A DNA stretch of 25,186 nt from the IMG/VR virus record IMGVR_UViG_3300018410_000043, positions 1 to 25,186 of that record; one strand, written 5' to 3'. How positions within the stretch are numbered: the first letter of the stretch is position 1; every line of letters begins with the position of its first letter. Shown here one piece after another: positions 1-5,495 of this stretch. The notes beneath the pieces are model-generated. The model searched no databases. It saw nothing but the letters and a program-made list of their open reading frames with translations, and was not told the DNA's origin. Position numbers and translations under genes: made by a program. Origin of the DNA: a virus.

Positions 1-345
1 ACCCCGACAAAGACAAAAGAGTATGAAGCCCGCATTCAAGCAGCAGCATGGTCAGCTATGAAGCAGCATGGCCTAGAGCCGACAGACAGGCCGGTTCACG
101 TTGATATGGTGGCTTTCATGGACATACCTAAAAGCTGGTCAAAGACCAAGAGGCTAGAAGCGGAATATAATGCCCTTCGACATACCAGCAAACCTGATTT
201 GGATAATATTATTAAAGCTGGATTGGATGGCATAGTGGGAGCCGTGATAAACGATGACAAACAGGTTCACAGCATCAAAGCCAGAAAAGTGTATTGTCAT
301 CCTGATAGAGGGCCAGTTCTCTATATTTCGGTTGCATGGGAATAG
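1..345 (+). CDS. RusA-like Holliday junction resolvase, 5'-truncated
   Basis: RusA-family endonucleases are homodimers that cleave Holliday junctions during phage recombination or before packaging. The frame is open from base 1, and the residues before the first in-frame ATG at 58 (PTKTKEYEARIQAAAW) look like the conserved N-terminal part of RusA. The gene therefore begins upstream of the window and 58 is not its true start. The acidic core typical of the family is visible: KPDLDN, then GLDGIVGAVINDD followed by QVH. The visible part is 114 residues, close to the full family length of about 120-140, so few residues are missing. It runs rightward and overlaps by 25 bases, tail to tail, with the leftward HNH gene. 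It probably works with the ERF/SSB recombination genes on the other strand. Family assignment is strong by motif; activity is inferred. Confidence 0.85.
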   Translation, partial: TPTKTKEYEARIQAAAWSAMKQHGLEPTDRPVHVDMVAFMDIPKSWSKTKRLEAEYNALRHTSKPDLDNIIKAGLDGIVGAVINDDKQVHSIKARKVYCHPDRGPVLYISVAWE

Positions 346-647
346 CTGTAATCTGGCCCATACGTTTCACGCCACAGCTTCGGCTCACGATGGAGCGCGA
401 TTTTGGATGTGTCAAAAAGACCCTGATGATGCCCTTCACATAACGGGATACAGCTTAGATCTGAACGCTTGCTAGTTCCAAACCTATCATGGATGGGATG
501 ATGGGCTTGCGTGGGGCTGCGCTGCACTTCACCAAACGCCTCACAGATGCAGCAATTTTGCTGGCGTATCCATGCAAGGAACTTGATGCTTTTCTTATCC
601 TTTGGAGCCTTGAGGCCCAGCGGCGGCTTATTTGCTAAGTTGGTCAT
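321..647 (-). CDS. HNH-type nuclease of the Ref/DUF968-like recombination group
   Basis: This 108-aa protein has a zinc/HNH-like layout: C32-C33-x-C35, then A48-H49-H50 with D54, and finally P68-L69-C70-x-x-H73-H74. The pattern of a paired Cys, AHHP, then PLC..HH matches the small phage HNH proteins related to P1 Ref and DUF968, which take part in phage or RecA-linked recombination. It is the last gene of a leftward operon holding ERF, SSB and a DUF1367-like protein. It overlaps the preceding gene by 20 bases and the convergent RusA gene by 25. The ATG at 647 is the only clear start; the ribosome binding site is weak and translational coupling is likely. The family is assigned from motif spacing only, and whether it cuts DNA is inferred. 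Confidence 0.7.
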   Translation of the reverse strand: MTNLANKPPLGLKAPKDKKSIKFLAWIRQQNCCICEAFGEVQRSPTQAHHPIHDRFGTSKRSDLSCIPLCEGHHQGLFDTSKIALHREPKLWRETYGPDYSYSHATEI

Positions 648-1053
648 ATGTTGGATCGTATCCTATTGCTTCTGATAGCTTGCTCATAGCAGCCTCAAAG
701 AAATCCATAAATTCTTTCTGATCCATTTTATCAAACGCAATGCTATCTGGAACATAATAAATCTGGCCCGTTACGCCGTTTATAACGCTCTTGTAATAGC
801 CGCAAAGCATTTTCAGATCGTTGTGCAAGTGATCCTTTGTTGCCCACTTCCCTGTGGCCTTTACAACGCCTGTGAGCGTGGCCCAATAGAAAGCGTGATG
901 CGGATTAGAGCGATTGGCAACTGGCTTTAAATCGAATAGCTGCCCTTCGCTGTAATCTTCCATCATATACGCAACGTGCTTGCTGATTGGTTCCAACGTG
1001 CCATTGCGCATAGTGACTTGCAAATGCGGATGATCACCACGGGATTTCATCAT
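628..1053 (-). CDS. DUF1367-like phage recombination-region protein
   Basis: The 141-aa product resembles DUF1367 proteins of lambdoid phages: an N-terminal strand-like segment (HLQVTMRNGTLEP), a central basic NRSNPHHAFYWATL stretch equivalent to the family's RNP..HRKFFALL, and a helical C-terminal region (KEFMDFFEAAMSKLSEAIGYD). The family's function is unknown; it usually sits among recombination and nin-region genes, as here between SSB and the HNH protein. The start is uncertain. ATG codons at 1053 and 1050 overlap the end of SSB by 20 bases, and another in-frame ATG lies at 1011. I prefer 1053/1050 because residues before 1011 complete the first strand. No good Shine-Dalgarno site is visible at any of them, which suggests coupling to SSB translation. 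Confidence 0.6.
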   Translation of the reverse strand: MMKSRGDHPHLQVTMRNGTLEPISKHVAYMMEDYSEGQLFDLKPVANRSNPHHAFYWATLTGVVKATGKWATKDHLHNDLKMLCGYYKSVINGVTGQIYYVPDSIAFDKMDQKEFMDFFEAAMSKLSEAIGYDPTYDQLSK

Positions 1054-1393
1054 CTATATCACGCTGGGGTTGATCGTGTTCTTGATGCTGCACTTCTTCT
1101 CTGGCCTTGCCGCCAAGCAACGTCACGGCAGAAGCGCGAATATCCAGATAAGGCTTGTCGTTATAGATCCGCATTGAAAAATCACCAGAGACAGAAATCT
1201 TGATGCCCTTCTTCACATAGCTCACGATGGCTTGCGCTGCCTTGCCCCAATAGGCGCAATCAAAATATAGGACGCTTTTATTTGCGCCATATCCATCTTG
1301 AACGGCCACAGAGAACTTTAATACGGGTGTACCTTTATGCTCACGCAATTCTGCATCTCTGGTGACGTTGCCGGCGATTACTATATTCTTCAT
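1034..1393 (-). CDS. ssb: Single-stranded DNA-binding protein (SSB)
   Basis: A 119-aa OB-fold SSB. The N-terminus (MKNIVIAGNVTRDAELR) and the central FDCAYWGKAAQ...YVKKGIKISVSGD match the classic SSB strand pattern. The last residues, DDEIPW, are a variant of the DDDIPF acidic tip by which bacterial SSBs recruit partner proteins. It coats single-stranded DNA during phage replication and recombination and is placed directly after the ERF annealing protein. Its ATG overlaps the ERF stop (ATGA), so the two are probably translated at matched levels. It is shorter than E. coli SSB (178 aa) mainly because of a short linker. Identity is clear from sequence pattern; dedicated interaction with the ERF protein is inference. 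Confidence 0.9.
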   Translation of the reverse strand: MKNIVIAGNVTRDAELREHKGTPVLKFSVAVQDGYGANKSVLYFDCAYWGKAAQAIVSYVKKGIKISVSGDFSMRIYNDKPYLDIRASAVTLLGGKAREEVQHQEHDQPQRDIDDEIPW

Positions 1394-1962
1394 TTCATTA
1401 ACTCCCTCTTGCGATTATTGTGAGCATCAAACAACATATCATACTGCTCACTTGTCAAACCGACATGCTCTATTAACTTTTTATATCTAGCCTCATTGGC
1501 CGCGAACTTCTCAGCATCACAATTCTTGTAAAACTCAATGGCTGCATCAATTCTGGCATTTAAATCAAGCTCCATCGATGGGCCTTTTTTATTTGCCACG
1601 GCTGCATTCCCATCATCATCCTCTGGCGCAATCCCTGCCAATCCCAGCAGCCCATAACGCCTTGCGTATGTAATCGCAGAGCCAAGACCCTGCATATCGT
1701 TCTTGCCCAGAACCAAATAAACCTTGCTGTTAAAATCTAAGCCAGATGAGTGGAGCAGCTTGGTTTCCACAAAATGCCCTTCCTCGTCCTTATCGTTGCG
1801 CTGTAGAACAGCAAAGCCATTAGCATGGAATGCACCCATCGTGGCGTTTACCACCGCTTCAAGATCAGCATATTTGCTTTTGAAGTGCGGGTTTTTGCTG
1901 TTCTTTACGGCTGCGCCCATTTCGCTTTGTGCTTTTAATAAAGCTTTAATTGCATCAGACAT
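1390..1962 (-). CDS. erf: ERF-family single-strand annealing recombinase
   Basis: A 190-aa protein of the ERF superfamily (P22 Erf type), which anneals complementary single strands in RecA-independent phage recombination and genome circularisation. Diagnostic stretches are KNSKNPHFKSKYADLEAVV near residues 20-40, and the core LGSAITYARRYGLLGLAGI followed by the acidic EDDDGNA near residues 95-120. The C-terminal part (about 130-190) is helical and variable, as expected for the family. The ATG at 1962 lies inside the end of the preceding 59-codon ORF and its stop overlaps the SSB start. With SSB and the HNH protein downstream it forms a compact recombination operon. The family assignment is strong. 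Confidence 0.88.
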   Translation of the reverse strand: MSDAIKALLKAQSEMGAAVKNSKNPHFKSKYADLEAVVNATMGAFHANGFAVLQRNDKDEEGHFVETKLLHSSGLDFNSKVYLVLGKNDMQGLGSAITYARRYGLLGLAGIAPEDDDGNAAVANKKGPSMELDLNARIDAAIEFYKNCDAEKFAANEARYKKLIEHVGLTSEQYDMLFDAHNNRKRELMK

Positions 1963-2134
1963 TGAGAGACTCCTTCAATCGGTTATGTTCCTGATTGGCT
2001 TTTTCAATACCAGTCTCAAGCGCATTGATCATCTGCGTGGTTATTAAAGATGGTATTTTGTTGTCGGTTGCAGTCTTGATAATCTCAAAAAGAACATGGT
2101 TCTTAATAACTATTGGTGTTGGATGCTTATGCAT
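1955..2134 (-). CDS. Small 59-aa protein leading the recombination operon
   Basis: A 59-codon frame begins at the ATG at 2134 with a good Shine-Dalgarno sequence (GAGGAG, complement of 2141-2146) five bases or so upstream. It ends at 1955, overlapping the ERF start by eight bases. The protein is largely helical and hydrophilic: it begins MHKHPTPIVIKNHVLFEI and ends with a charged helix (GIEKANQEHNRLKESLNV). I do not recognise a family. Its position as first gene after the divergent control region, strong ribosome site and exact coupling to ERF support a real gene. It may be an early regulator or an accessory to ERF, but the sequence gives no direct evidence for either. Confidence 0.6.
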   Translation of the reverse strand: MHKHPTPIVIKNHVLFEIIKTATDNKIPSLITTQMINALETGIEKANQEHNRLKESLNV

Positions 2135-2215
2135 TATTTTCTCCTCAATTTATAAATCTTATTTACACTCGCCAATTTGTAATGTAAAGCATAATTATCA
2201 ATTTTGCCACAAGGA
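2135..2215. promoter_or_regulatory. Divergent control region with TTACA/TGTAA half-sites
   Basis: This AT-rich gap separates leftward recombination genes from rightward regulatory and replication genes, so it must hold both promoters. Half-sites are visible: TTTACA at 2162-2167, then TGTAA at 2178-2182 and TGTAAA at 2183-2188, giving TTACA-N10-TGTAA and TTTACA-N15-TGTAAA inverted pairs. These are candidate operators for the small HTH protein encoded next to it. Read leftward, TTTACA (2188-2183) with a 17-base spacer to TAAATA (2165-2160) is a possible but weak promoter. Read rightward, CATAAT (2190-2195) is a good -10 without an equally good -35. Promoter positions are uncertain. Confidence 0.4.
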
Positions 2216-2224
2216 ATGAATGGT

Positions 2225-2413
2225 ATGGAAAACCGCAATATATTATCTCTTAATAGAATGCGTGAAATGTTGGAGGATCGGAACATTTCATCAGTAGCCA
2301 GAAACACTGGCATCAATCGGGTCACGCTGTCGCAAATAATCAACGGCACAACAGATCCAAAATATTCAACTATGGAAAAACTATCTAATTATTTGGAGGA
2401 AAAAGATGGATAG
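2225..2413 (+). CDS. Cro-like small HTH transcription regulator
   Basis: A 62-aa XRE/Cro-type DNA-binding protein. The helix-turn-helix is visible as ISSVARNTGINRVTLSQIIN followed by GTTDPKYSTMEKLSNYL, the usual third helix and following loop of Cro/CI N-terminal domains. There is only room for the DNA-binding domain, with no dimerisation or protease-substrate domain, so it is Cro-like rather than a CI repressor. I chose the ATG at 2225 because AAGGA at 2211-2215 lies nine bases upstream; the ATG at 2216 and a TTG at 2204 sit too close to it or before it. It likely controls the divergent promoters beside it, perhaps through the TTACA/TGTAA half-sites. It overlaps the next gene by eight bases. 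Confidence 0.75.
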   Translation: MENRNILSLNRMREMLEDRNISSVARNTGINRVTLSQIINGTTDPKYSTMEKLSNYLEEKDG

Positions 2414-2618
2414 CCAAACCAAACAATTATTGCAGCATTTGCGGGATCACAGATGCATTCAGCCAATGACAGCTTTGCGCCAGCTTGGGATATACCGGCT
2501 GGCCGCAAGGATCAAAGACTTGCGCGATGAAGGCCATGAAATCATCACTGATAGAGTCGGTCAAAAGCGGATTGCGGAATATACTTTGATTAAAGAAAAA
2601 ACCCCCAGCGTGAACTGA
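2406..2618 (+). CDS. Phage helix-turn-helix domain protein (HTH_39-like)
   Basis: The 70-aa product matches the common phage pattern of a short winged-helix protein: TKQLLQHLRDHRCIQPMTAL, then RQLGIYRLAARIKDLRDEGHEI, and a short basic wing (TDRVGQKRIAEYTL). This LGIYRLAARI.DLR.EGH signature is typical of small phage HTH proteins (Pfam HTH_39/HTH_55 type) found in early regions; the role is probably transcription or replication control, but it is not established. The ribosome site GGAGG at 2396-2400 is strong, and the start overlaps the previous stop (ATGGATAG). The stop codon lies inside a weak terminator-like hairpin at 2602-2621. Fold is likely, function inferred. Confidence 0.7.
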   Translation: MDSQTKQLLQHLRDHRCIQPMTALRQLGIYRLAARIKDLRDEGHEIITDRVGQKRIAEYTLIKEKTPSVN

Positions 2619-2627
2619 GGGCTTTAG
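2602..2627 (+). terminator. Weak terminator-like hairpin after the HTH genes
   Basis: CCCCCAG (2602-2608), a six-base loop and CTGAGGG (2615-2621) form a seven-base stem with one C-A mismatch, followed by CTTTAG. The hairpin contains the stop codon of the preceding gene. With only a short T run it would be at most a partial terminator between the regulatory genes and the replication initiator. Confidence 0.4.
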
Positions 2628-2716
2628 TCGAACAGGTAAATGCGTTATTCTTAACAGGCAATAAATCAACGCAGGGTCATAATACTTGGCCTTGCCCTAA
2701 CAAACAAGGGTAAAAT

Positions 2717-3406
2717 ATGTCTCACTACATGACAGCTTTAGCAATGAAGCAAAAAGGACTCAAACCATCCACTAAGGTCGTGCTTTATTGGATTGCAGAT
2801 CACCATAACAGTGAAAGCGGCGATTGCTTTCCAAGCCATAAACGCCTCGCAGAATTATCTGAATTGACTGATAGAGATGTTAGAAGGCAAATCAGCAAGT
2901 TAGTTGATGTTGGATTAATACAAATTGAAAGCAGAACAAGACCTAATGGGTCACAGACATCTAACAACTATATATTGTGTTTGCATGAAGATGATGGTCG
3001 GACAAATAGTCCTGCCCCCACGGACAAATTGTCCAGCCCCCCTGTATCAAATTGTCCTACCCTTAACCTTGGAATAAATAACCTTGTAAATGAACCTAAT
3101 ATATTGATCGAAAGATTTGATGAGTTCTATGCAGCTTATCCAATCAAGAAGGGAAAAGGCGCAGCAAAGAAGGCTTGGGAAAAGGCTGTAAAGAAAGCTG
3201 ATCCCGATCACATAATTTCAAACGCAGCATTGTATGCTTCAAGCGTTCAGAACAAAGATCCTAAATTCATAGCACACCCAGCAACGTGGCTAAATGCTGA
3301 GAGATGGGATGACGATATTAGCAAAGAACTCTTGCAAGCATCCATAGATCCGCAAAATATGATGCTCGACGTTTTGAAATCAATGGGGTTAAAATACAAT
3401 GCGTGA
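2717..3406 (+). CDS. Phage replication initiator (N-terminal HTH_36-type winged helix)
   Basis: A 229-aa initiator with the two-part design of lambda O-like proteins. Residues 1-85 form a winged-helix domain: KPSTKVVLYWIADHHNSESGDCFPSHKRLA resembles the HTH_36 family, then LTDRDVRRQISKLVDVGLIQIE is the recognition helix and wing. Residues about 93-125 are a Pro/Ser/Asn-rich linker. Residues about 130-210 carry a C-terminal domain common in phage replisome organisers (FDEFYAAYPIKKGKGAAKKAW ... HPATWLNAERWDDD), thought to contact the helicase or its loader. The linker codons hold three iteron-like repeats. A Shine-Dalgarno site (AAGGG, 2706-2710) precedes the ATG by six bases and can pair weakly with CCTTG at 2690-2694. 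No DnaB-type helicase is in the window, so the host helicase may be used. Confidence 0.8.
   Translation: MSHYMTALAMKQKGLKPSTKVVLYWIADHHNSESGDCFPSHKRLAELSELTDRDVRRQISKLVDVGLIQIESRTRPNGSQTSNNYILCLHEDDGRTNSPAPTDKLSSPPVSNCPTLNLGINNLVNEPNILIERFDEFYAAYPIKKGKGAAKKAWEKAVKKADPDHIISNAALYASSVQNKDPKFIAHPATWLNAERWDDDISKELLQASIDPQNMMLDVLKSMGLKYNA
3000..3063 (+). repeat. Three iterons inside the initiator gene: probable replication origin
   Basis: Three related copies lie in tandem: GGACAAATAGTCCTGCCCCC at 3000-3019, GGACAAATTGTCCAGCCCCC at 3022-3041, and ATCAAATTGTCCTACCC at 3047-3063. Their CAAATwGTCC cores begin at 3003, 3025 and 3048, spacings of 22 and 23 bases, about two helical turns. Copy 2 has a perfect six-base inverted repeat (GGACAA-A-TTGTCC). 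AT-rich DNA follows, with TAACCTTG repeated at 3064-3071 and 3079-3086. Iterons plus an AT-rich stretch inside the initiator gene is the arrangement of lambda ori within gene O. Origin function is inferred. Confidence 0.65.
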
Positions 3407-3863
3407 AGATCAAATAAACACAATGACTACGAAGCTGCTGGCGCGGCTAAACCCGCCAAGAGCAATATCATCTAATCCAGAAGGCATAAAGGCAGAGGCA
3501 GAGCTTCTATGCAAAACAATAAATAAGATGGCACCAAGCCGTGAATATCAACAGTGGTTCGATCTATTTGAAGAAGCGGTTTTAAGCAATCTGGAAACCC
3601 GTACATGGCCGACGATCAAAGAGCTTAAAAAGGCTGCAAAGGAAATAGCACCAAAGCGGCCAGAGTTTCGTGATCTTACGAATGAACCAGCATGGCATCC
3701 AGATCCCTATAAGATCAACGCCCAGCGCATAAAGAATATGGAGCCTGTTGGAGAAGAATGGATAAGCGGAAAGCAATCAGAGCAGCTTATGAGCAGGGGT
3801 TTAATTGAGGAAAGTGAGCTTGAGCCTTATCGTAGCTTCCTAGCCCACAGCGCACTTTATTGA
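3399..3863 (+). CDS. Unknown early protein next to the replication initiator
   Basis: A 154-aa protein that I do not recognise. It starts inside the end of the initiator gene (ATG at 3399, eight-base overlap), so the two are almost certainly co-translated. The N-terminal two thirds are helical (TTKLLARLNPP, then KAEAELLCKTINKMAPSREY, YQQWFDLFEEAV, WPTIKELKKAAKEI). The C-terminal third is Pro/Trp-rich (EPAWHPDPYKINAQRIKNM) and then helical again. By position it matches the lambda P slot, where helicase loaders or helicase-interacting proteins are found, and several phage proteins of this size in that slot have a similar helical N-terminus. No Walker ATPase motif is visible, so it is not a DnaC-type loader. 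Confidence 0.55.
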   Translation: MREDQINTMTTKLLARLNPPRAISSNPEGIKAEAELLCKTINKMAPSREYQQWFDLFEEAVLSNLETRTWPTIKELKKAAKEIAPKRPEFRDLTNEPAWHPDPYKINAQRIKNMEPVGEEWISGKQSEQLMSRGLIEESELEPYRSFLAHSALY

Positions 3864-3927
3864 AAAAGCAGTTTGACAGTTTATCTAAAATCTGTTCATC
3901 TGTCATTCCATTGAAAAGGAGATTGCA

Positions 3928-4947
3928 ATGTCAATCATAAAACAAATCAGCCTAAGCAAGGTTGATCCAAACCCGTATCGGATGCTTGGAGATTATCCAT
4001 ACAGCGAGGAAAAGCTGTCTGTGTTAGTTCGCAGCATTAAAGATGTTGGCCTGTGGGAAGGCGTTATTGGGCGTGAAAAGGATGATCGTGTGCAGATTGC
4101 ATTTGGTCATCACAGAATAGAGGCGGCTAAACGTGCTGGCTTATCTGAAGTTAATGTTGTTATTCGTGATTTATCAGATGACGATATGCTGCGCTTTATG
4201 GGCCGTGAGAACGGTGAAGATTACCGCACAGACTTTCTTGTGTTGCTTGAAACGTGGGAAGCGGCGTGTAAAAGCTATACGTCGCGCGACGTACAGGTCG
4301 AACAACCTGTTGAAATTGCTAAGTTTTTGGGTTGGGTTCAAAACAGGTCACATTCTGATTTTCCACAAATGAACCGTTCAGCAGAGGCTTGCAACAGTGC
4401 TTACAACCTTATTAAAGGCAAATACCTTGAGCGGTCTGATCTTGAAAGCCTTACAGTCAACGAGGCCAGAGAGATTTGCACTAGAGCGCAAGCCAACATG
4501 AAGCGTCTTGATGCGATGGGTAAGCAGGGAAATCGCACGGCTTCTGAGATTGAAACGTCAAAGAAGCAAGTAGCAAAGGCTGTAAAGGCAACCGCGAAGC
4601 AATCCAGAGAGGGTCACGTAGCTCAAAGGGATCTTCGCAGCACATTGGATGTAAATACTTACCGATTGGCAAAAGAGGCTAAGGTTAAGGAGCCTTTGTT
4701 TGCGCAGTTTGGCAATCAACTGGCTGATCGTATTTCTGCAATGCTCAATGATGATGTGAACGCTGGAAAGCTGGAAAATATCATTGATGCGCTGGATGTG
4801 ATCGAGAATGAGCAAGACCATGCTGTTGTCACATCTATCAAGGCCAACCTTAAAGGCTTGTCAGAGCGCTCTATGCGCTGGCGCAGCAAGATGAGCAAAG
4901 AAAAGGTGGTGGAACTAAAAGCAATCGAGGGAGGCGCTGATGTCTAA
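3928..4947 (+). CDS. ParB/Srx-fold protein, free-standing
   Basis: A 339-aa protein with a ParB-like nuclease (ParB/sulfiredoxin) domain in about residues 5-100. It starts with the strand KVDPNPYR, has SVLVRSIKDVGLWEGVIGRE, and contains the phosphate-binding GHHR motif (residues 60-63, within AFGHHRIEAAKRAG). In ParB this fold is a CTPase clamp; in other phage proteins it is a nuclease or unknown. Residues 100-339 are mostly helical with lysine-rich stretches (ASEIETSKKQVAKAVKATAKQ) and may include a ParB-like HTH, but the typical sequence is unclear. No ParA lies nearby, which argues against plasmid-style partition by this pair alone. AAGGAG at 3916-3921 gives a strong ribosome site. A role in host DNA degradation, gene control or methylation is open. 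Confidence 0.7.
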   Translation: MSIIKQISLSKVDPNPYRMLGDYPYSEEKLSVLVRSIKDVGLWEGVIGREKDDRVQIAFGHHRIEAAKRAGLSEVNVVIRDLSDDDMLRFMGRENGEDYRTDFLVLLETWEAACKSYTSRDVQVEQPVEIAKFLGWVQNRSHSDFPQMNRSAEACNSAYNLIKGKYLERSDLESLTVNEAREICTRAQANMKRLDAMGKQGNRTASEIETSKKQVAKAVKATAKQSREGHVAQRDLRSTLDVNTYRLAKEAKVKEPLFAQFGNQLADRISAMLNDDVNAGKLENIIDALDVIENEQDHAVVTSIKANLKGLSERSMRWRSKMSKEKVVELKAIEGGADV

Positions 4948-5419
4948 GCATTTACGGAGAGAAGCGGCACGGGCTTGCCCGATACATCAAACGATTATGG
5001 AAACAGCAGCAGATCAGCTTTGTTTGCATGGGGTCTTTGAGAAAGATGCAATACTTGATCAGCTAAACTTGAAAGCAATGTCTGATGCTATTCGCTGGGA
5101 TTACATCAGGGATTTCTTGCAGGAAGAGCAAGGTTGTGAGCTTGTTCCATTAGCAAGTGTTTATTTCAAACGGCATCAAAGGCACGATGAGATAGCAAAC
5201 CCATCAAGGTATATTGCTGGCGGTCACGGCAAAAAAACTGCTGGATATGCAGCTATAACATCAAACAATGATCATCTTGTAGTGGCAAAGATAAAGATCA
5301 AACACGCCATCAGTAACGGGGTTGGCGAAGCATTTAGGAATTATTTACAAGCGGCTGAAGATAAGCGGGTTGGAAGTGGCCTAACGCCTTTGCAAATAAG
5401 TGTAGATAAAGCTTCATAA
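4940..5419 (+). CDS. Unknown 159-aa early protein coupled to the ParB-like gene
   Basis: I do not recognise a family. The ATG at 4940 overlaps the ParB-like stop by eight bases and a GGGAGG sequence at 4928-4933 serves as ribosome site. The protein begins with a basic stretch and two cysteines (LRREAARACPIHQTIM, then DQLCLHGVF), continues with a helical part (EKDAILDQLNLKAMSDAIRWDYIRDFL as seen in short pieces), then a conserved-looking turn GGHGKKTAGYA and a helical end. The middle resembles a winged-helix layout (two helices, a strand LVPLASVYF, then a basic GGHGKK loop), so DNA binding is possible. This is only a pattern impression. A terminator follows 12 bases after the stop. Confidence 0.55.
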   Translation: MSKHLRREAARACPIHQTIMETAADQLCLHGVFEKDAILDQLNLKAMSDAIRWDYIRDFLQEEQGCELVPLASVYFKRHQRHDEIANPSRYIAGGHGKKTAGYAAITSNNDHLVVAKIKIKHAISNGVGEAFRNYLQAAEDKRVGSGLTPLQISVDKAS

Positions 5420-5431
5420 ATTCATCAATTT

Positions 5432-5463
5432 AACCCTGCCTTGATTGGTGGGGTTATTTTGTT
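5432..5463 (+). terminator. Rho-independent terminator closing the early operon
   Basis: AACCCTGCC (5432-5440), loop TTGATT, GGTGGGGTT (5447-5455) pair over nine positions with two G-U pairs. ATTTTGTT follows. This sits 12 bases after the stop of the 159-aa gene and ends the early rightward transcript. Its loop also provides the -35 element of the promoter listed next. Confidence 0.65.
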
Positions 5464-5468
5464 ATAAT
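5441..5468 (+). promoter_or_regulatory. Strong sigma70-type promoter with extended -10, overlapping a terminator
   Basis: TTGATT at 5441-5446, a 16-base spacer and a perfect TATAAT at 5463-5468 preceded by TG one base upstream (TGTTATAAT, 5460-5468) make a convincing sigma70 promoter with an extended -10. Transcription would start near 5475, about 20 bases before the methyltransferase ATG, leaving just enough leader for the AGGA ribosome site (5485-5488). It is the best promoter in the window and could also read through into the terminase and head genes. Confidence 0.65.
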
Positions 5469-5495
5469 AAACAAAACCGACAACAGGACACATCA

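Noticed and set aside
3873-3901. Promoter with TTGACA at 3873-3878
   Set aside because: The -35 is perfect, but 17 bases downstream there is only TCATCT and no other -10 at fitting spacing, so I do not call it.
4133-4372. 79-aa ORF inside the ParB-like gene
   Set aside because: Same-strand shadow of a well-supported domain, with no ribosome site.
5445-5495. Longer methyltransferase from 5445
   Set aside because: The extra 17 codons lie within the terminator and promoter and resemble no MTase N-terminus; transcription would start downstream of it.
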